Assembly: GCF_000223905.1 (NCBI RefSeq)
Contig: NC_015943.1
Coordinates: forward strand, 372,001 to 436,000
Length of the DNA: 64,000 nt
Origin: Haloarcula hispanica ATCC 33960
Lineage (GTDB): Archaea; Halobacteriota; Halobacteria; Halobacteriales; Haloarculaceae
Direction: 5' to 3'
The position numbers and the translations under genes are program-made. Numbering within the stretch: position 1 is the first letter of the stretch; each line of letters opens with the position of its first letter. The notes beneath the pieces were generated by a model. The model worked only from the letters and a program-made list of their open reading frames with translations, did no database searches and was not told the DNA's origin. Shown here one piece after another: positions 54,649 to 63,622 of this stretch.

Positions 54649-55896
54649 TTAGCAGGGCACGTCTTCGGCTGGGTCAGGGCCAGTCTTGGATATCTGTAGC
54701 GCCCACACGCCGGACCGCTTCTGTTCTACGGCCACCCGTGGCGGTGCCGAGGTGAGATCTTCGAGGGCTCCGCTGACGTCGCCCGGACGGGTGTCCGTCA
54801 CGAGATGGAGCGACTCGCCGGGAGCGAGCGCGCCGAACTCCGCGCGAACCTGTTCGATACGCGCCCGGTCGGGGACGCCGCGGAGGTCGAGCGCAGTCTC
54901 GGGAACCGTCACCGTCGTCCGGTCCGCAAGGGCTTCGCGTACGTCCTCGCCCAGGTCCCGAAAGGCTGCTGGGACGTCTCCCTCGGTCGAGCGAAGCGAG
55001 TCGTCGATGGGGAGCTCCGCGAGTACGTCCGCACTGAGGTCGGGGTCGCTGCCGAACGGCGCGTGGTCGTCGCCACAGGTGGGACAGGTGAACCCGGCCA
55101 TGTTGACAACGGCTCCGAGTACCGGGACGCCCTCCTCGCGGAACAGCGCCGTCGAGCGCTCCGTATCGCTGGCCGCGGTCGGAAACGGCGTCGTCACGAA
55201 CACCGCGCCGTCGACGGGGAACGACTGCAGCGTCGTCAACACGATGTCGCCGGTCCCCGGCGGCAGGTCGAGCACCAGCGTGTCGACGTCCCAGGCGGCG
55301 TCGGTCAGCAGTTCCTCGACAGCCTCGTGGGCCATCGCGCCGCGCCAGGCCATCGGTTCGTCGTTGGCGATCAGGCCGACGCTGACCACCTGCAGGCCGT
55401 CGACCTCGACCGGCTCCGCCCGGCCGTCCCCGGTCGAGCCGAGTGGCCCCTCGATGTCGAGTAACTCCGGCGTGTTCGGACCGTACACGTCGGCGTCGAA
55501 CAGGCCGACCCGCTCGCCGGACGCGGCCAGTCCGCGCGCCAACTGGGTCGCCACGGTGGTCTTGCCGACGCCGCCTTTCGCGCTGGCGACGGCGATGATT
55601 TGGTCCACACCGGGCACGACAGTCCCGTGGTCCGGCTCTGTGATGTCCGTCTCTATGTGGACCGCCTCGACACCGCCACACTCTAGCACTACCGCCCGCA
55701 TCCGGTCGGCGAGCGCGTCCGCCGTGGCAGGGTCCATGCCGGACAGCGCCGTCTCCACGCTGACGGTCCCGTCAGTGGTAGCCACGGACGCTACCAGCCC
55801 CGCGGCAACCACGTCCTCGTCACTCTCGGGCGTGGCCACAGTCCGAAGCGCGTCCCTGACCGCGTCTTCCGTTGGTTCGGGCTGCTCTCCGGACAT
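54649..55896 (-). CDS. Mrp/NBP35-type P-loop Fe-S cluster carrier with extra domains
   Basis: 415 aa from the ATG at 55896, one base after the upstream stop; the upstream in-frame start at 55938 would overlap that gene by 41 bp. The N-terminal DUF59-like domain (DAVRDALRTVATPESDEDVV) precedes the deviant Walker A SAKGGVGKTT, DADVYGPNTPELL and LDLPPGTGD. A CPTC pair (GFTCPTCGDD) replaces the usual CxxC bridge. A C-terminal extension (LAPGESLHLVTDTRPGDVSGALEDL) looks like a DUF2249/SirA-like fold. It closes the molybdoenzyme operon, so delivery of Fe-S clusters to its subunits is a fair inference. Confidence 0.82.
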   Translation of the reverse strand: MSGEQPEPTEDAVRDALRTVATPESDEDVVAAGLVASVATTDGTVSVETALSGMDPATADALADRMRAVVLECGGVEAVHIETDITEPDHGTVVPGVDQIIAVASAKGGVGKTTVATQLARGLAASGERVGLFDADVYGPNTPELLDIEGPLGSTGDGRAEPVEVDGLQVVSVGLIANDEPMAWRGAMAHEAVEELLTDAAWDVDTLVLDLPPGTGDIVLTTLQSFPVDGAVFVTTPFPTAASDTERSTALFREEGVPVLGAVVNMAGFTCPTCGDDHAPFGSDPDLSADVLAELPIDDSLRSTEGDVPAAFRDLGEDVREALADRTTVTVPETALDLRGVPDRARIEQVRAEFGALAPGESLHLVTDTRPGDVSGALEDLTSAPPRVAVEQKRSGVWALQISKTGPDPAEDVPC

Positions 55897-55897
55897 A

Positions 55898-56509
55898 TTA
55901 CCACGTCTCCCCGTGTTCGGTTTCCGGTTCGGGACCATCGTCGTCGTCCATCAACGTGCCGCCGTAGGGGCGGTAGTCGATTTCGAACACGCTGTCGATA
56001 CGCTCTATTAGGTCCTCGCGCCTGGCGATGATCTCAGTATCGAACTCCGCGGCTTCCAGGGCGTCGACGAGGCCGTCGTCGTCGAGCCGCCCGTCGCCGT
56101 AGGCGGCGGCGACGCCGTCCCGGAACGTGTCGGCGTTGCGCCGACACCGCAGCCCCTCGTCGATGTCCGTCTCCGCTTCGCTCCGGTCCCCGTCCAGCGG
56201 GACAGCCTCGAAGTGCTCGATGGCCCGCCGGTCGAACTCGGCCGCCTTCGAGAGCACCTCGGTCGCCTGTTCGATGGGGGACAACTCCGCCCAGGCATCC
56301 CGGGCGACGGGCGCGACCATCGTGTCGACGATGTCGGTCCAGGTCGTCGCTCGCTCGGGGTCCTCCAGCGCCTCGGCGACGAACGCACCGACGTGGTCCT
56401 CCGGGATGGTCATGCCCAGCGACGACTCAAGACCGCCGCCCTCGTCGGTTTCTGTCTCGTTCCCGTCCTGTTCCGCTGCCGTGCCGGTCGAGTCGAGTTC
56501 GTATGGCAT
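55898..56509 (-). CDS. Unknown acidic protein of the molybdoenzyme operon
   Basis: 203 aa, strongly acidic, with no signal peptide or membrane helix. A helical core (DHVGAFVAEALEDPERATTWTDIV, WAELSPIEQATEVLSKAAEFDRRAIEHFEAV) is flanked by disordered, Glu/Asp-rich ends. No family is recognised. It lies 2 bp after the HEAT-repeat gene and 1 bp before the Mrp gene, which implies a maturation or partner role for the enzyme, unproven. Confidence 0.6.
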   Translation of the reverse strand: MPYELDSTGTAAEQDGNETETDEGGGLESSLGMTIPEDHVGAFVAEALEDPERATTWTDIVDTMVAPVARDAWAELSPIEQATEVLSKAAEFDRRAIEHFEAVPLDGDRSEAETDIDEGLRCRRNADTFRDGVAAAYGDGRLDDDGLVDALEAAEFDTEIIARREDLIERIDSVFEIDYRPYGGTLMDDDDGPEPETEHGETW

Positions 56510-56511
56510 CG

Positions 56512-57342
56512 TCAGGTCCTGTCCTCCGGGTCGGTGTTCAGATCGCGCCGGGGCTCGAACCCGGGCGCGCCGCCGGGGGCCGGTGACCCGCTCCCGGATC
56601 GGGCCGAGTCAAAGGAGCCGGCGGGGTCGTAGCCATCGACGGACTGCTCCGCGGGCGTGTCCGGCCCGCTACCGGGGGCCGACGGCGGCCCGATTTCGAC
56701 ATCTAGCTCCTCGGGGTCGGTCCCGCGAGCGCTCGCGAGCGCCTGTTTGGCCGCGCGGGCGACGTCCTCGCTCTGGTCGGTCACGCCGTGGGCTTCGAGC
56801 GCCTGCTCCGCGCGGTCGGTCGCGAGTTCGCCGAGGCTCTCGGCGGCTTTCGCCCGGGCAAAGGCGTTCGGCTCCCGGGCCAGCATCGCGGCCAGAATGC
56901 GTTCGGCCTCCGGCACGTCCTCCGCGACGCCGCCGAGGAACTGCGCGGCGTACTCCCGGACCGCCGGATGGGGGTCGGTCTTGATACACTCGACCAGCAG
57001 CGGCTGGTCGGCGTCGCCGCCGGCCCGCGAGAGGGCGACGACGGCTTCGGCCCGGACCCACGGTTCGGCGTCGTCGAGCGCCTGCCGGACGACGGCCGGC
57101 GCGGCCCCGGCGACACCCAGCGCCTCGACAGCGAACTGCCGCACTTCGGGGTCGTCGTCTTCCAGTGCGCGCTCTCCCAGCGCGTCAATCGTTTCCCGGT
57201 CGAGGCCGGACTCGGCCGCATCCACAAGTGCGATGGCGGCGTCCTGCCGAGTCCGGACCTGTGGAGCGTCGAGTGCGCTTCGGACCTCTGTCTCGGTCTC
57301 GCCCGGCGTCCGACCGCGTGCGCTCCAGTTCTCGTAGCTCAT
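56512..57342 (-). CDS. HEAT-repeat protein of the molybdoenzyme operon
   Basis: 276 aa. Five or six HEAT/PBS-lyase-like units of about 31 residues fill residues 20-205 (DDDPEVRQFAVEALG, AEPWVRAEAVVALSRAG, DPHPAVREYAAQFLG, NAFARAKAAESLGELA, SEDVARAAKQALAS). The last 65 residues are Gly/Pro/Ser-rich and probably disordered. HEAT solenoids are protein-binding scaffolds. Its 4-bp overlap with the haem-subunit gene suggests an assembly factor for the same enzyme. Confidence 0.75.
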   Translation of the reverse strand: MSYENWSARGRTPGETETEVRSALDAPQVRTRQDAAIALVDAAESGLDRETIDALGERALEDDDPEVRQFAVEALGVAGAAPAVVRQALDDAEPWVRAEAVVALSRAGGDADQPLLVECIKTDPHPAVREYAAQFLGGVAEDVPEAERILAAMLAREPNAFARAKAAESLGELATDRAEQALEAHGVTDQSEDVARAAKQALASARGTDPEELDVEIGPPSAPGSGPDTPAEQSVDGYDPAGSFDSARSGSGSPAPGGAPGFEPRRDLNTDPEDRT

Positions 57343-58379
57343 CGCGCTAGCCTCCAGTAGAGGACAGTCCAGCCGGCGACCGTTGCCGCGATGAGTGTCC
57401 CGAGCGACGTGTACAGCGGGTTGCTACTGCCGCCCGAACCGCCGTCGCCGCTACTGGAGTCGCCGCCGCTGGAACCGCCGCCGCTGGCGGCGCTACCTGA
57501 ACTCGAACTGTCCCCGCTGCCGCCGCTCTCGGGTGCCGTGAGTTCGCCCGATTCAGTGTCGAGCGTGCTGTACTGCATCGTCAGTGACTTCTTGCCGTTG
57601 ACCTCGTCGCTACTCCCGTTCCAGACGGCAAAGGCGAGGTACATCGTCTCGTTCTGGCGGAACGCCGCGTCATGCTGGCCCTCGCCGGTGTGTTCCCGGA
57701 CGAAGACGACGGACCACTCGTCGCCGTTGCGAGTCCCCTGTGCGTTCACGTTCTGCTGTGGCGCGTTGCTCAGCGACCCGTAGCCGGCCGCGTAGTAGTT
57801 TTGGCCGTAGTTTTCGTACTGGCTCTGTGATAGCGGGTTCCCGGCCGCACGCCCCGGTTTGGTCTCCTCGTCCGGGTGCGGGTAGGCGTACATATCGTTG
57901 CTCCACTCCGCGTTCTTGTCGTTCCCGTACTGCCACTGGGACCGCCAGTACCAGATGTTGACCGGGTCGCCGCCCGCGCCCATCGTGATCGGCGGTTTCT
58001 CGCCGCTGTGGAGCATAACGGCCGCCGCGTCGCTGTAGTTCTTCGGCGACCGGATGTTCGTGTCTTTCGTCGGGTCCGTCCAGGTCAGCCGGAAGGCGAC
58101 GTGGGTCTCGTTGGTCAGCGCCTGCACCTCCATCTCGTCGACGCTCCCGCCGCCGTAGGGGACGGCCATCTGCTGTTTCGACAGCGAGACGGTCCGGGAC
58201 GGAGCCTCCGACCAGCGGTCGCTCTCGGCGGTCTGGGGCACCTCGTCGGTCGCGACCAGCGGTTGCTGGCCACCGGTGACGGCCGCCGCGACGGCCATCT
58301 GTCCGGCGACCAGAAGCGCCATGACGACTGCCGTTGCTGTCGTCGCCCGGCGGGCCGCCTCGTAGTCGAGTTCAACCAT
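57339..58379 (-). CDS. Haem-b-binding subunit of type II DMSO-reductase-family enzyme (DdhC/EbdC-like)
   Basis: 346 aa. An N-terminal hydrophobic segment (ATAVVMALLVAGQMAVAAAV) acts as signal or anchor. The body has the beta-rich ethylbenzene-dehydrogenase gamma pattern (EMEVQALTNETHVAFRLTWTDPTKD, AVMLHSG, NIWYWRSQWQYG, WSVVFVREH, YLAFAVWNGSSDEVNG). A Gly/Ser-rich linker then leads to a C-terminal membrane helix (LIAATVAGWTVLYW). It would hold haem b on the outer face and pass electrons between the Fe-S subunit and a redox carrier. The gene order A-B-D-C with this subunit last matches ddh, ser and clr operons. It overlaps the chaperone gene by 8 bp. Confidence 0.8.
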   Translation of the reverse strand: MVELDYEAARRATTATAVVMALLVAGQMAVAAAVTGGQQPLVATDEVPQTAESDRWSEAPSRTVSLSKQQMAVPYGGGSVDEMEVQALTNETHVAFRLTWTDPTKDTNIRSPKNYSDAAAVMLHSGEKPPITMGAGGDPVNIWYWRSQWQYGNDKNAEWSNDMYAYPHPDEETKPGRAAGNPLSQSQYENYGQNYYAAGYGSLSNAPQQNVNAQGTRNGDEWSVVFVREHTGEGQHDAAFRQNETMYLAFAVWNGSSDEVNGKKSLTMQYSTLDTESGELTAPESGGSGDSSSSGSAASGGGSSGGDSSSGDGGSGGSSNPLYTSLGTLIAATVAGWTVLYWRLAR

Positions 58380-59091
58380 CGGCTCTCACCCCCGTGCCGG
58401 GCGAGACCGGATCGGGATGGCTCGCCTCGTCGAACTCGACCAGGGCCGCCGCAAGCCCCGCGGCGGCGGCGTAGACGGCGCTCGCCTCGGGCACGTCTCG
58501 GTCGGAACTGCCGTCGCCGTCGACGGTCTCCCGGACCCGATGGGCGAACGCGGGGACGAAGTCACCGAGGTGCTCGTCTAACACCGTTGCACCCGCACGA
58601 GCGAGGCGGACGGCCGTCTTGTCGTCGCCGCCGTCGAGGGCGACCGCCCGCTGTGCGGCGAGCACCTGTAGCAGTTCCAGTTCCACGGTGACGTGGTCGT
58701 GGCGCTCGTCGAACTCGTCGCTGATTTCAAGGCCGAACTCCTCCAGCAGGCCGACGACCGTGGCGATGCGGCGCTGGCTCTCGTTGACCTCGTCGCCGGT
58801 AGTGTAATGTGCTTCGTAGGGGACGACTGGATACGTGCCGCCGTCGCCCGGGAGACCGAACAGCCGATTGTACGCCGGTTCGAGCGAGTCGCGGTCGACG
58901 CCGTCCAGCGCGTCCAGCAGCGCCTCGACCTCGCTGTCGAGCCCGAGTTCGACCCCGGCCTGTCGCACGGCGTCCTGTACCGCCTCGTCCTGTAAATCGG
59001 CGACGACGGCCTCATCGGGGTACTGGAAGACCGCCGCGGCGAACCCGTACAGTGCGGCGCGTCGCGTGTGGTGTTGTGGCGTGTTCTTCAT
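58372..59091 (-). CDS. TorD/DmsD-family molybdoenzyme maturation chaperone
   Basis: 239 aa from the ATG at 59091; a GTG three codons upstream is possible. The all-helical fold has the family pattern RRAALYGFAAAVFQYPDE near the start, LEPAYNRLFGLPGDGGTYPVVPYEAHYT in the middle (EYxxLF..PY type) and DERHDHVTVELELLQVLAAQR. Such chaperones bind the Tat signal or apo-form of the catalytic subunit and guard cofactor insertion before export. It lies between the Fe-S and haem subunits, the D position in ddhABDC-type operons. Confidence 0.82.
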   Translation of the reverse strand: MKNTPQHHTRRAALYGFAAAVFQYPDEAVVADLQDEAVQDAVRQAGVELGLDSEVEALLDALDGVDRDSLEPAYNRLFGLPGDGGTYPVVPYEAHYTTGDEVNESQRRIATVVGLLEEFGLEISDEFDERHDHVTVELELLQVLAAQRAVALDGGDDKTAVRLARAGATVLDEHLGDFVPAFAHRVRETVDGDGSSDRDVPEASAVYAAAAGLAAALVEFDEASHPDPVSPGTGVRADG

Positions 59092-59101
59092 TGTACGCAC
59101 C

Positions 59102-60283
59102 TCAGGGTTGGTTCGTCCACTGTTCGCCCTCGCGGACCTCCATGGGCTCCTCGATGGGCACGTCGACGACCTTCTCGCCGTTGCGGTCCCAGCCCTTCAC
59201 GCGGTTCTCCTTGACGTTGTAGGTCTCGATGAGCCGCGTCGTCGCGCCGAACAACTGGAGAATGCCAAGCACTTCGTGGCTGGGGTTGCGAGCCCGCTCC
59301 TGGACGATGCGGACCGACTCCTCGTAGGTGTCGCCCGGCCACTCGTTTTCTTTGACCTCGGTGTTCGGCGTGAACATCTGGGTCAGGAACTCCGGCGGGA
59401 CGTGGTACGGCGGCATGTAGAACACCTGCGGCTGGGTCCCGAACTGCGGGTACAGCGGCAGGGCCACCTTCTCGTCGGAGTGGACGAGGTAGTTGATCGG
59501 CGAGCGCCCCGACGCGGCGGAGGATTTGCCCCCTGCCGGCCCGGCGTCCGGCCCGCGGTTGATGTTGCCGTGGAGCCGCGTCTTCCCAATGCAGGAGGAG
59601 ACACACCGCGGGACGTTCCCCTCCTCGATGCGGGGGTAGCAGCCGACCGGCTTCTCGGTGACACCCGTCTCGGGGTTGTACATCGGCTTGTGATACGGAC
59701 AGGCCTTCACACAGCGGCGGTAGCCGCGACACCGCTCCTGATCCAGCAGGACGATACCGTCTTCCTCGCGCTTGTAGATGGCCTTCCGCGGGCAGGCCGC
59801 CAGACAGGCCGGGTTCTTGCAGTGGTTACAGAGCCGCGGGAGGTAGAACTGCCAGATGTCGTGGTACTCGTCGTTCTCCAGGTCGGACTCGACGACCTCG
59901 CCCTCGGGGTACTCGCCGTGGACCTGATCGTCGCCCAGCGCGGGGTACTCCCAGGCCTGCTTCTCGGCGATGTAGCCGTGGACCTTTTCGCCGTTGTCGG
60001 CGGCGTCGAAGATGGTCTGGTCGGCCTCTAAATCGTCGAGCAGCCGCATGTCCCATCCCATCGGGTAGCCGCCGTAGGGCTCGGTTTCGACGTTCATCCA
60101 CCACATGTACTCCTCGCCCTCGCCGCTGGTCCAGGTCGACTTACAGGCAAAGGAGCAGGTGTTGCAGTTGATACACCGGTTCGTGTTGATGACCATCCCC
60201 CAGTGGTAGTCCCGCTCTTCCTCGCGGTGTTCGTAGGGATAGCTGTGCTCGCGGCCGAGTTGTGGGTTGTACGTTTGTGCCAT
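59102..60283 (-). CDS. Four-cluster Fe-S subunit (NarH/DdhB-like) with altered ligands
   Basis: 393 aa, no signal peptide; it would be exported bound to the catalytic subunit. Cysteine group I is C37, C40, C43, C47. Group II is C152, C155, C160, C164. Group III is C185, Tyr188, C191, C195, where NarH has Trp at the second place and binds a 3Fe-4S cluster. Group IV is C215, C227, C231, and the expected first cysteine is Pro212. Thus only 14 cysteines remain for four clusters. YPRIEEGNVPRC and CPYHKPMYNPETG align well with NarH-type proteins. It carries electrons between the molybdenum and haem subunits. Its start overlaps the stop of the catalytic subunit gene. Confidence 0.88.
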   Translation of the reverse strand: MAQTYNPQLGREHSYPYEHREEERDYHWGMVINTNRCINCNTCSFACKSTWTSGEGEEYMWWMNVETEPYGGYPMGWDMRLLDDLEADQTIFDAADNGEKVHGYIAEKQAWEYPALGDDQVHGEYPEGEVVESDLENDEYHDIWQFYLPRLCNHCKNPACLAACPRKAIYKREEDGIVLLDQERCRGYRRCVKACPYHKPMYNPETGVTEKPVGCYPRIEEGNVPRCVSSCIGKTRLHGNINRGPDAGPAGGKSSAASGRSPINYLVHSDEKVALPLYPQFGTQPQVFYMPPYHVPPEFLTQMFTPNTEVKENEWPGDTYEESVRIVQERARNPSHEVLGILQLFGATTRLIETYNVKENRVKGWDRNGEKVVDVPIEEPMEVREGEQWTNQP

Positions 60284-63200
60284 CAGTCATCGCCTCCTGG
60301 GGTCTTCCTGCTGGTACTGCCAGAGCCGCTACCGCTGGGTTGCAAGGACCCGCCGATGTAGTCCTCGACGAGGTCGTCCCGGCGGGCGTCGCCGGGCCAC
60401 CAGTCCGCTTCCTCGTACTTCTCCACGTCCACGAGGTCGTCCCGGTTGGTCCCCGTCGGAGCCCACACCGTCTCCTCGTAGCCGTGCTCCAGTTCTGCGC
60501 CGTGCCAGGCGATGTCCTCGTCGACGATGTCGGAGACGTTGGGGTCGCCGAACACCGCCTTGTGGACGAGGTCGTCGGTCTCCTGCAGCGGATCGAGCCA
60601 GATGTTGGTGATCGTGTTGTACCCCTTGACGCCGTCCTCGTCGGCCTCGTCGTCGGGGAAGTGCTGGGGCCACCAGCCGTGCCACAGCGTCAGCTGTCCC
60701 ATGTCGCCGGCCGACCGCGGGCGCTGACGCTCGCTGACCATCGCTCTGACGACGAGGTCGCCGCGCTTGCCGGTGATGCGGACGTAGTCACCGTTCTCTA
60801 CATCGATGTCTGCTGCGTCGCTTGGATGCATCTCGACGAACGCTTCACCGAGCGGCGCGACGTCTTCGGACTCGCCGTCCCCGGTGGGGAACGAGAAGTC
60901 ATCGACCAACCGGTCGGTCCCCTCCGGGTCGCCGCTGACGCTGCCGAAGTCCCGCGAGGCCCAGATGAGGTTCCAGTCCGTCATCCCCCACGAGGAGTGG
61001 GTCCGGTACTTGGGGTGGGGGGTGTTGTAGTAGAACTGGTTGCCCTCGTCGTGATACAGCGGGTTCTCCTCGTCCTTGGCTTCGTCCCACTTCTTGTTCA
61101 CGCCGTAGGGAGTCCCCTCGACGCTCTCGACGTGGTCGATGTCGTCCCGACCGAGTTCGATGAACCGGTCCTCCTCCTTGTGGAACTCCATCCGGCCGGT
61201 CTTCGTGTAGAACGGTCGGTCTTCGTGGACCTGCGAGTAGAACGGAATCCGCGGATAGGTCTTGAGGTCTAGCCGTTCCGGGCCATCCTCCAAGTCCTCG
61301 ACGTCGATGCTCTGGGTCGTCATCCCGCGGTCGAAGGTCTCTTGGATGTAGTTCTTGACGTCGCCGTCTTCCTCCAGGAACTCCTCGAAGTACGCCCGGT
61401 AGGAGTCGACGTTTCGCTCCTCGGGCGGAATCTTCTCGTCCAGTTTCTCGGCGACCATCGCGACGGCTTCCCCGTCCTGTTTGGTGTCGTAGATGGGGTC
61501 CATCACGCCGTGGTCCATCTGGACGAACGGGTTCTCCGGCCCGATGGTGATGTCGGGGTACTCACACTCCAGCCAGGACGGCACCGGGAGCACGATGTCG
61601 GCGTGTCTGGCGGAGTAGGTCATGTGCATGTCCGAGACGATGAACAGGTCGTTCTCGGTGTCTGGGTGTTTGACGAAGTTCTCGATGACGTGCTCCTGAT
61701 GTTTGGTCTGGTTCAGGAGGTTGCAGTTCATCGTCCACAGGATCGACGGCTTGGACATCGTGTACGAGCCGGCGTTCTTCGGCATCACCGGCTCCTCGGC
61801 GTCGCCCTGAGGGACGAGGTCCATCTCGCGGTCGAAGTCGCCGCGAATCTCGTGGGGGTCGAGTTTCTCGCCGCCGAAGAAGGCGAAGGCGTAGCCCGGA
61901 TACATCCCGTGGGCGGCGTTGCCGTCCGGGTTGACGTAGTGGGGGTACCCGTCCAGCAGTTCGATCTTGTACTGGCCGGAGTAGTTGTAGTACCCCTGGC
62001 CGGCGTCGCCGATGTTGCCCAGCATCGCCTGGACGAGGAACACCGCCCGCTGGAGCGCGTCGTTGGAGTGGAACCAGTGGTTGATCCCCTCGCCGGTGAA
62101 CCACTGGCCCTTCTCGGCGTCGGCGAACTCCCGCGCGGTCTGGGCGAGCTTGTCCGCCGGAATCGTGGTGATCTCCTCGACCGTCTCCGGGTCGTAGTTC
62201 TCGATGATGTTGTCCCGCTGGCGGGCGAAGTCGCTCCTGACGGCGACAGTCGAGCCATCGGTCAGTGCCACCTCGCTGTCGACGTCTAGCTGTGGCGTGG
62301 TCGGCATCTCCTCGCCGACCTCCTCGCGGGTCATCGCTACGGGCTGGCCGTCCTCACCCAGCACCACGAAGTCGCCCCAGTCGTTGTGCTCGTGCTGCTC
62401 GTCGATGTCCTCCGCGGGCGGTTCGACGTCCTCGAACACCTCGTGTGCGCGAAGGTATTTGCCTGTGTCCTCCCGGATGAGTAGGGGAAGACTCGTGAAC
62501 TTCCGCATGAACTCGGCGTCGTACAGTTCCTCGGCCATGATGACGTGGGCCATGCCGAGGGCGAACGCCGGGTCGCTCCCGGGGCGGATCGGCAGCCACC
62601 GGTCACACTTCTGGACCGTCGGCGAGTAGTCCGGGTAGACGCCGACCATCTTCCCACCGCGCTCGCGGGTCTCCTGCAGGAAGTGGTTGTCTGCGAGCTT
62701 GTTGTGGATGAGGTTCTTCCCCTGGATGATGGTGTAGTCGGCTTTGCGCCAGGCGACGGCGTCAGAATCGGATGTCTGGTAACCAGTGGTGATGACGTGG
62801 CCCGGCGGCAGGTCGGCGTACCAGTCGTACTCGGTCCACTCACAGCCGCCGAAGATGGACGCCAGTCGGCGGCCCGAGCCGTGCCGGGTGAACAGTCCAT
62901 CTGCCTTGATGGCGTTGAAGATGTGGAACCGCTTGTTGTCCTCTAAGTTCGCCATCTTCTCGGCGATGAGGTCGATGGCCTCGTCCCAGGAGACGCGCTC
63001 GAACTCGTCCTCGCCGCGGCCCTCGGGGTTAGGGTCCTCGGGGTCCCACCCCTTGCGGACCATCGGGTACTTGATGCGCGACGGCTCGAACGTCCGGCGG
63101 TGCAGGGAGAGCCCCTTCATACAGCCACGGGGGTTCCAGTGCTGGCTGACGCCGGCGTCCTCGTAGCCCGACGGGCCGACCGAGGGTTCCTCGTTGTGAT

Positions 63201-63477
63201 ACACCTGCTCGGCCCGTATCGGGACGCCGTTTTTCATGTAGAAGTTCAGCGCACACGACTGGGTGCAGTTGGGGTGACACACCGTCCAGTCCACCTCGTC
63301 GTAGGCGTAGATGTCGTGGTACACCTGCTCCCAGTCCCGGTTCGGATAGGATTTGAGCGGGTTGTCCACGCTCGTTATCGGTTCCGTGGACTGTGTCGCG
63401 CCCCAAGCACCTTCGGCGAGCGCGCCGACCGTCCCTGCGCCAGCCGCGGTCAGGAAGTCCCGCCGTGACAGTTTCAC
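60283..63477 (-). CDS. Catalytic molybdopterin subunit, type II DMSO reductase family (DdhA/SerA/ClrA/NarG-like)
   Basis: 1064 aa. A Tat signal (LSRRDFL, R5-R6) predicts export. The N-terminal FS0 motif is C67-x3-C71-x3-C75 with C119 later; the place that is His in NarG is Cys here, with a His next to it. YDWYADLPPG holds D222, the expected Asp ligand of molybdenum in type II enzymes. Further bis-MGD regions include GVYPDYSPTVQKCDRWLPIRPGSDPAFALGMAHV and the C-terminal VENGDYVRITGKRGDLVVRA. It should oxidise or reduce a small oxoanion or sulfur compound (chlorate, selenate, nitrate, DMS/DMSO type) in respiration. The substrate cannot be read from sequence alone. It is the first gene of a seven-gene operon. 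Confidence 0.9.
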   Translation of the reverse strand: MKLSRRDFLTAAGAGTVGALAEGAWGATQSTEPITSVDNPLKSYPNRDWEQVYHDIYAYDEVDWTVCHPNCTQSCALNFYMKNGVPIRAEQVYHNEEPSVGPSGYEDAGVSQHWNPRGCMKGLSLHRRTFEPSRIKYPMVRKGWDPEDPNPEGRGEDEFERVSWDEAIDLIAEKMANLEDNKRFHIFNAIKADGLFTRHGSGRRLASIFGGCEWTEYDWYADLPPGHVITTGYQTSDSDAVAWRKADYTIIQGKNLIHNKLADNHFLQETRERGGKMVGVYPDYSPTVQKCDRWLPIRPGSDPAFALGMAHVIMAEELYDAEFMRKFTSLPLLIREDTGKYLRAHEVFEDVEPPAEDIDEQHEHNDWGDFVVLGEDGQPVAMTREEVGEEMPTTPQLDVDSEVALTDGSTVAVRSDFARQRDNIIENYDPETVEEITTIPADKLAQTAREFADAEKGQWFTGEGINHWFHSNDALQRAVFLVQAMLGNIGDAGQGYYNYSGQYKIELLDGYPHYVNPDGNAAHGMYPGYAFAFFGGEKLDPHEIRGDFDREMDLVPQGDAEEPVMPKNAGSYTMSKPSILWTMNCNLLNQTKHQEHVIENFVKHPDTENDLFIVSDMHMTYSARHADIVLPVPSWLECEYPDITIGPENPFVQMDHGVMDPIYDTKQDGEAVAMVAEKLDEKIPPEERNVDSYRAYFEEFLEEDGDVKNYIQETFDRGMTTQSIDVEDLEDGPERLDLKTYPRIPFYSQVHEDRPFYTKTGRMEFHKEEDRFIELGRDDIDHVESVEGTPYGVNKKWDEAKDEENPLYHDEGNQFYYNTPHPKYRTHSSWGMTDWNLIWASRDFGSVSGDPEGTDRLVDDFSFPTGDGESEDVAPLGEAFVEMHPSDAADIDVENGDYVRITGKRGDLVVRAMVSERQRPRSAGDMGQLTLWHGWWPQHFPDDEADEDGVKGYNTITNIWLDPLQETDDLVHKAVFGDPNVSDIVDEDIAWHGAELEHGYEETVWAPTGTNRDDLVDVEKYEEADWWPGDARRDDLVEDYIGGSLQPSGSGSGSTSRKTPGGDD

Positions 63478-63622
63478 CGGACATCACTCCGTTGGACAGC
63501 GCGTATCTGCATACGTGGGACCCACGGCCTTTGCTAAATGAACGATACTACAGGTTCCCAATTGGTGAGACGGGGCACGAAGATATTCGGCGAAAAAGGG
63601 TCTAAGGACGGGCTTCTGTTTT

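Noticed and set aside
54686-56011. 441-aa plus-strand Ser/Thr-rich frame
   Set aside because: Antisense to the Mrp gene; the composition is an artefact of the reverse frame.
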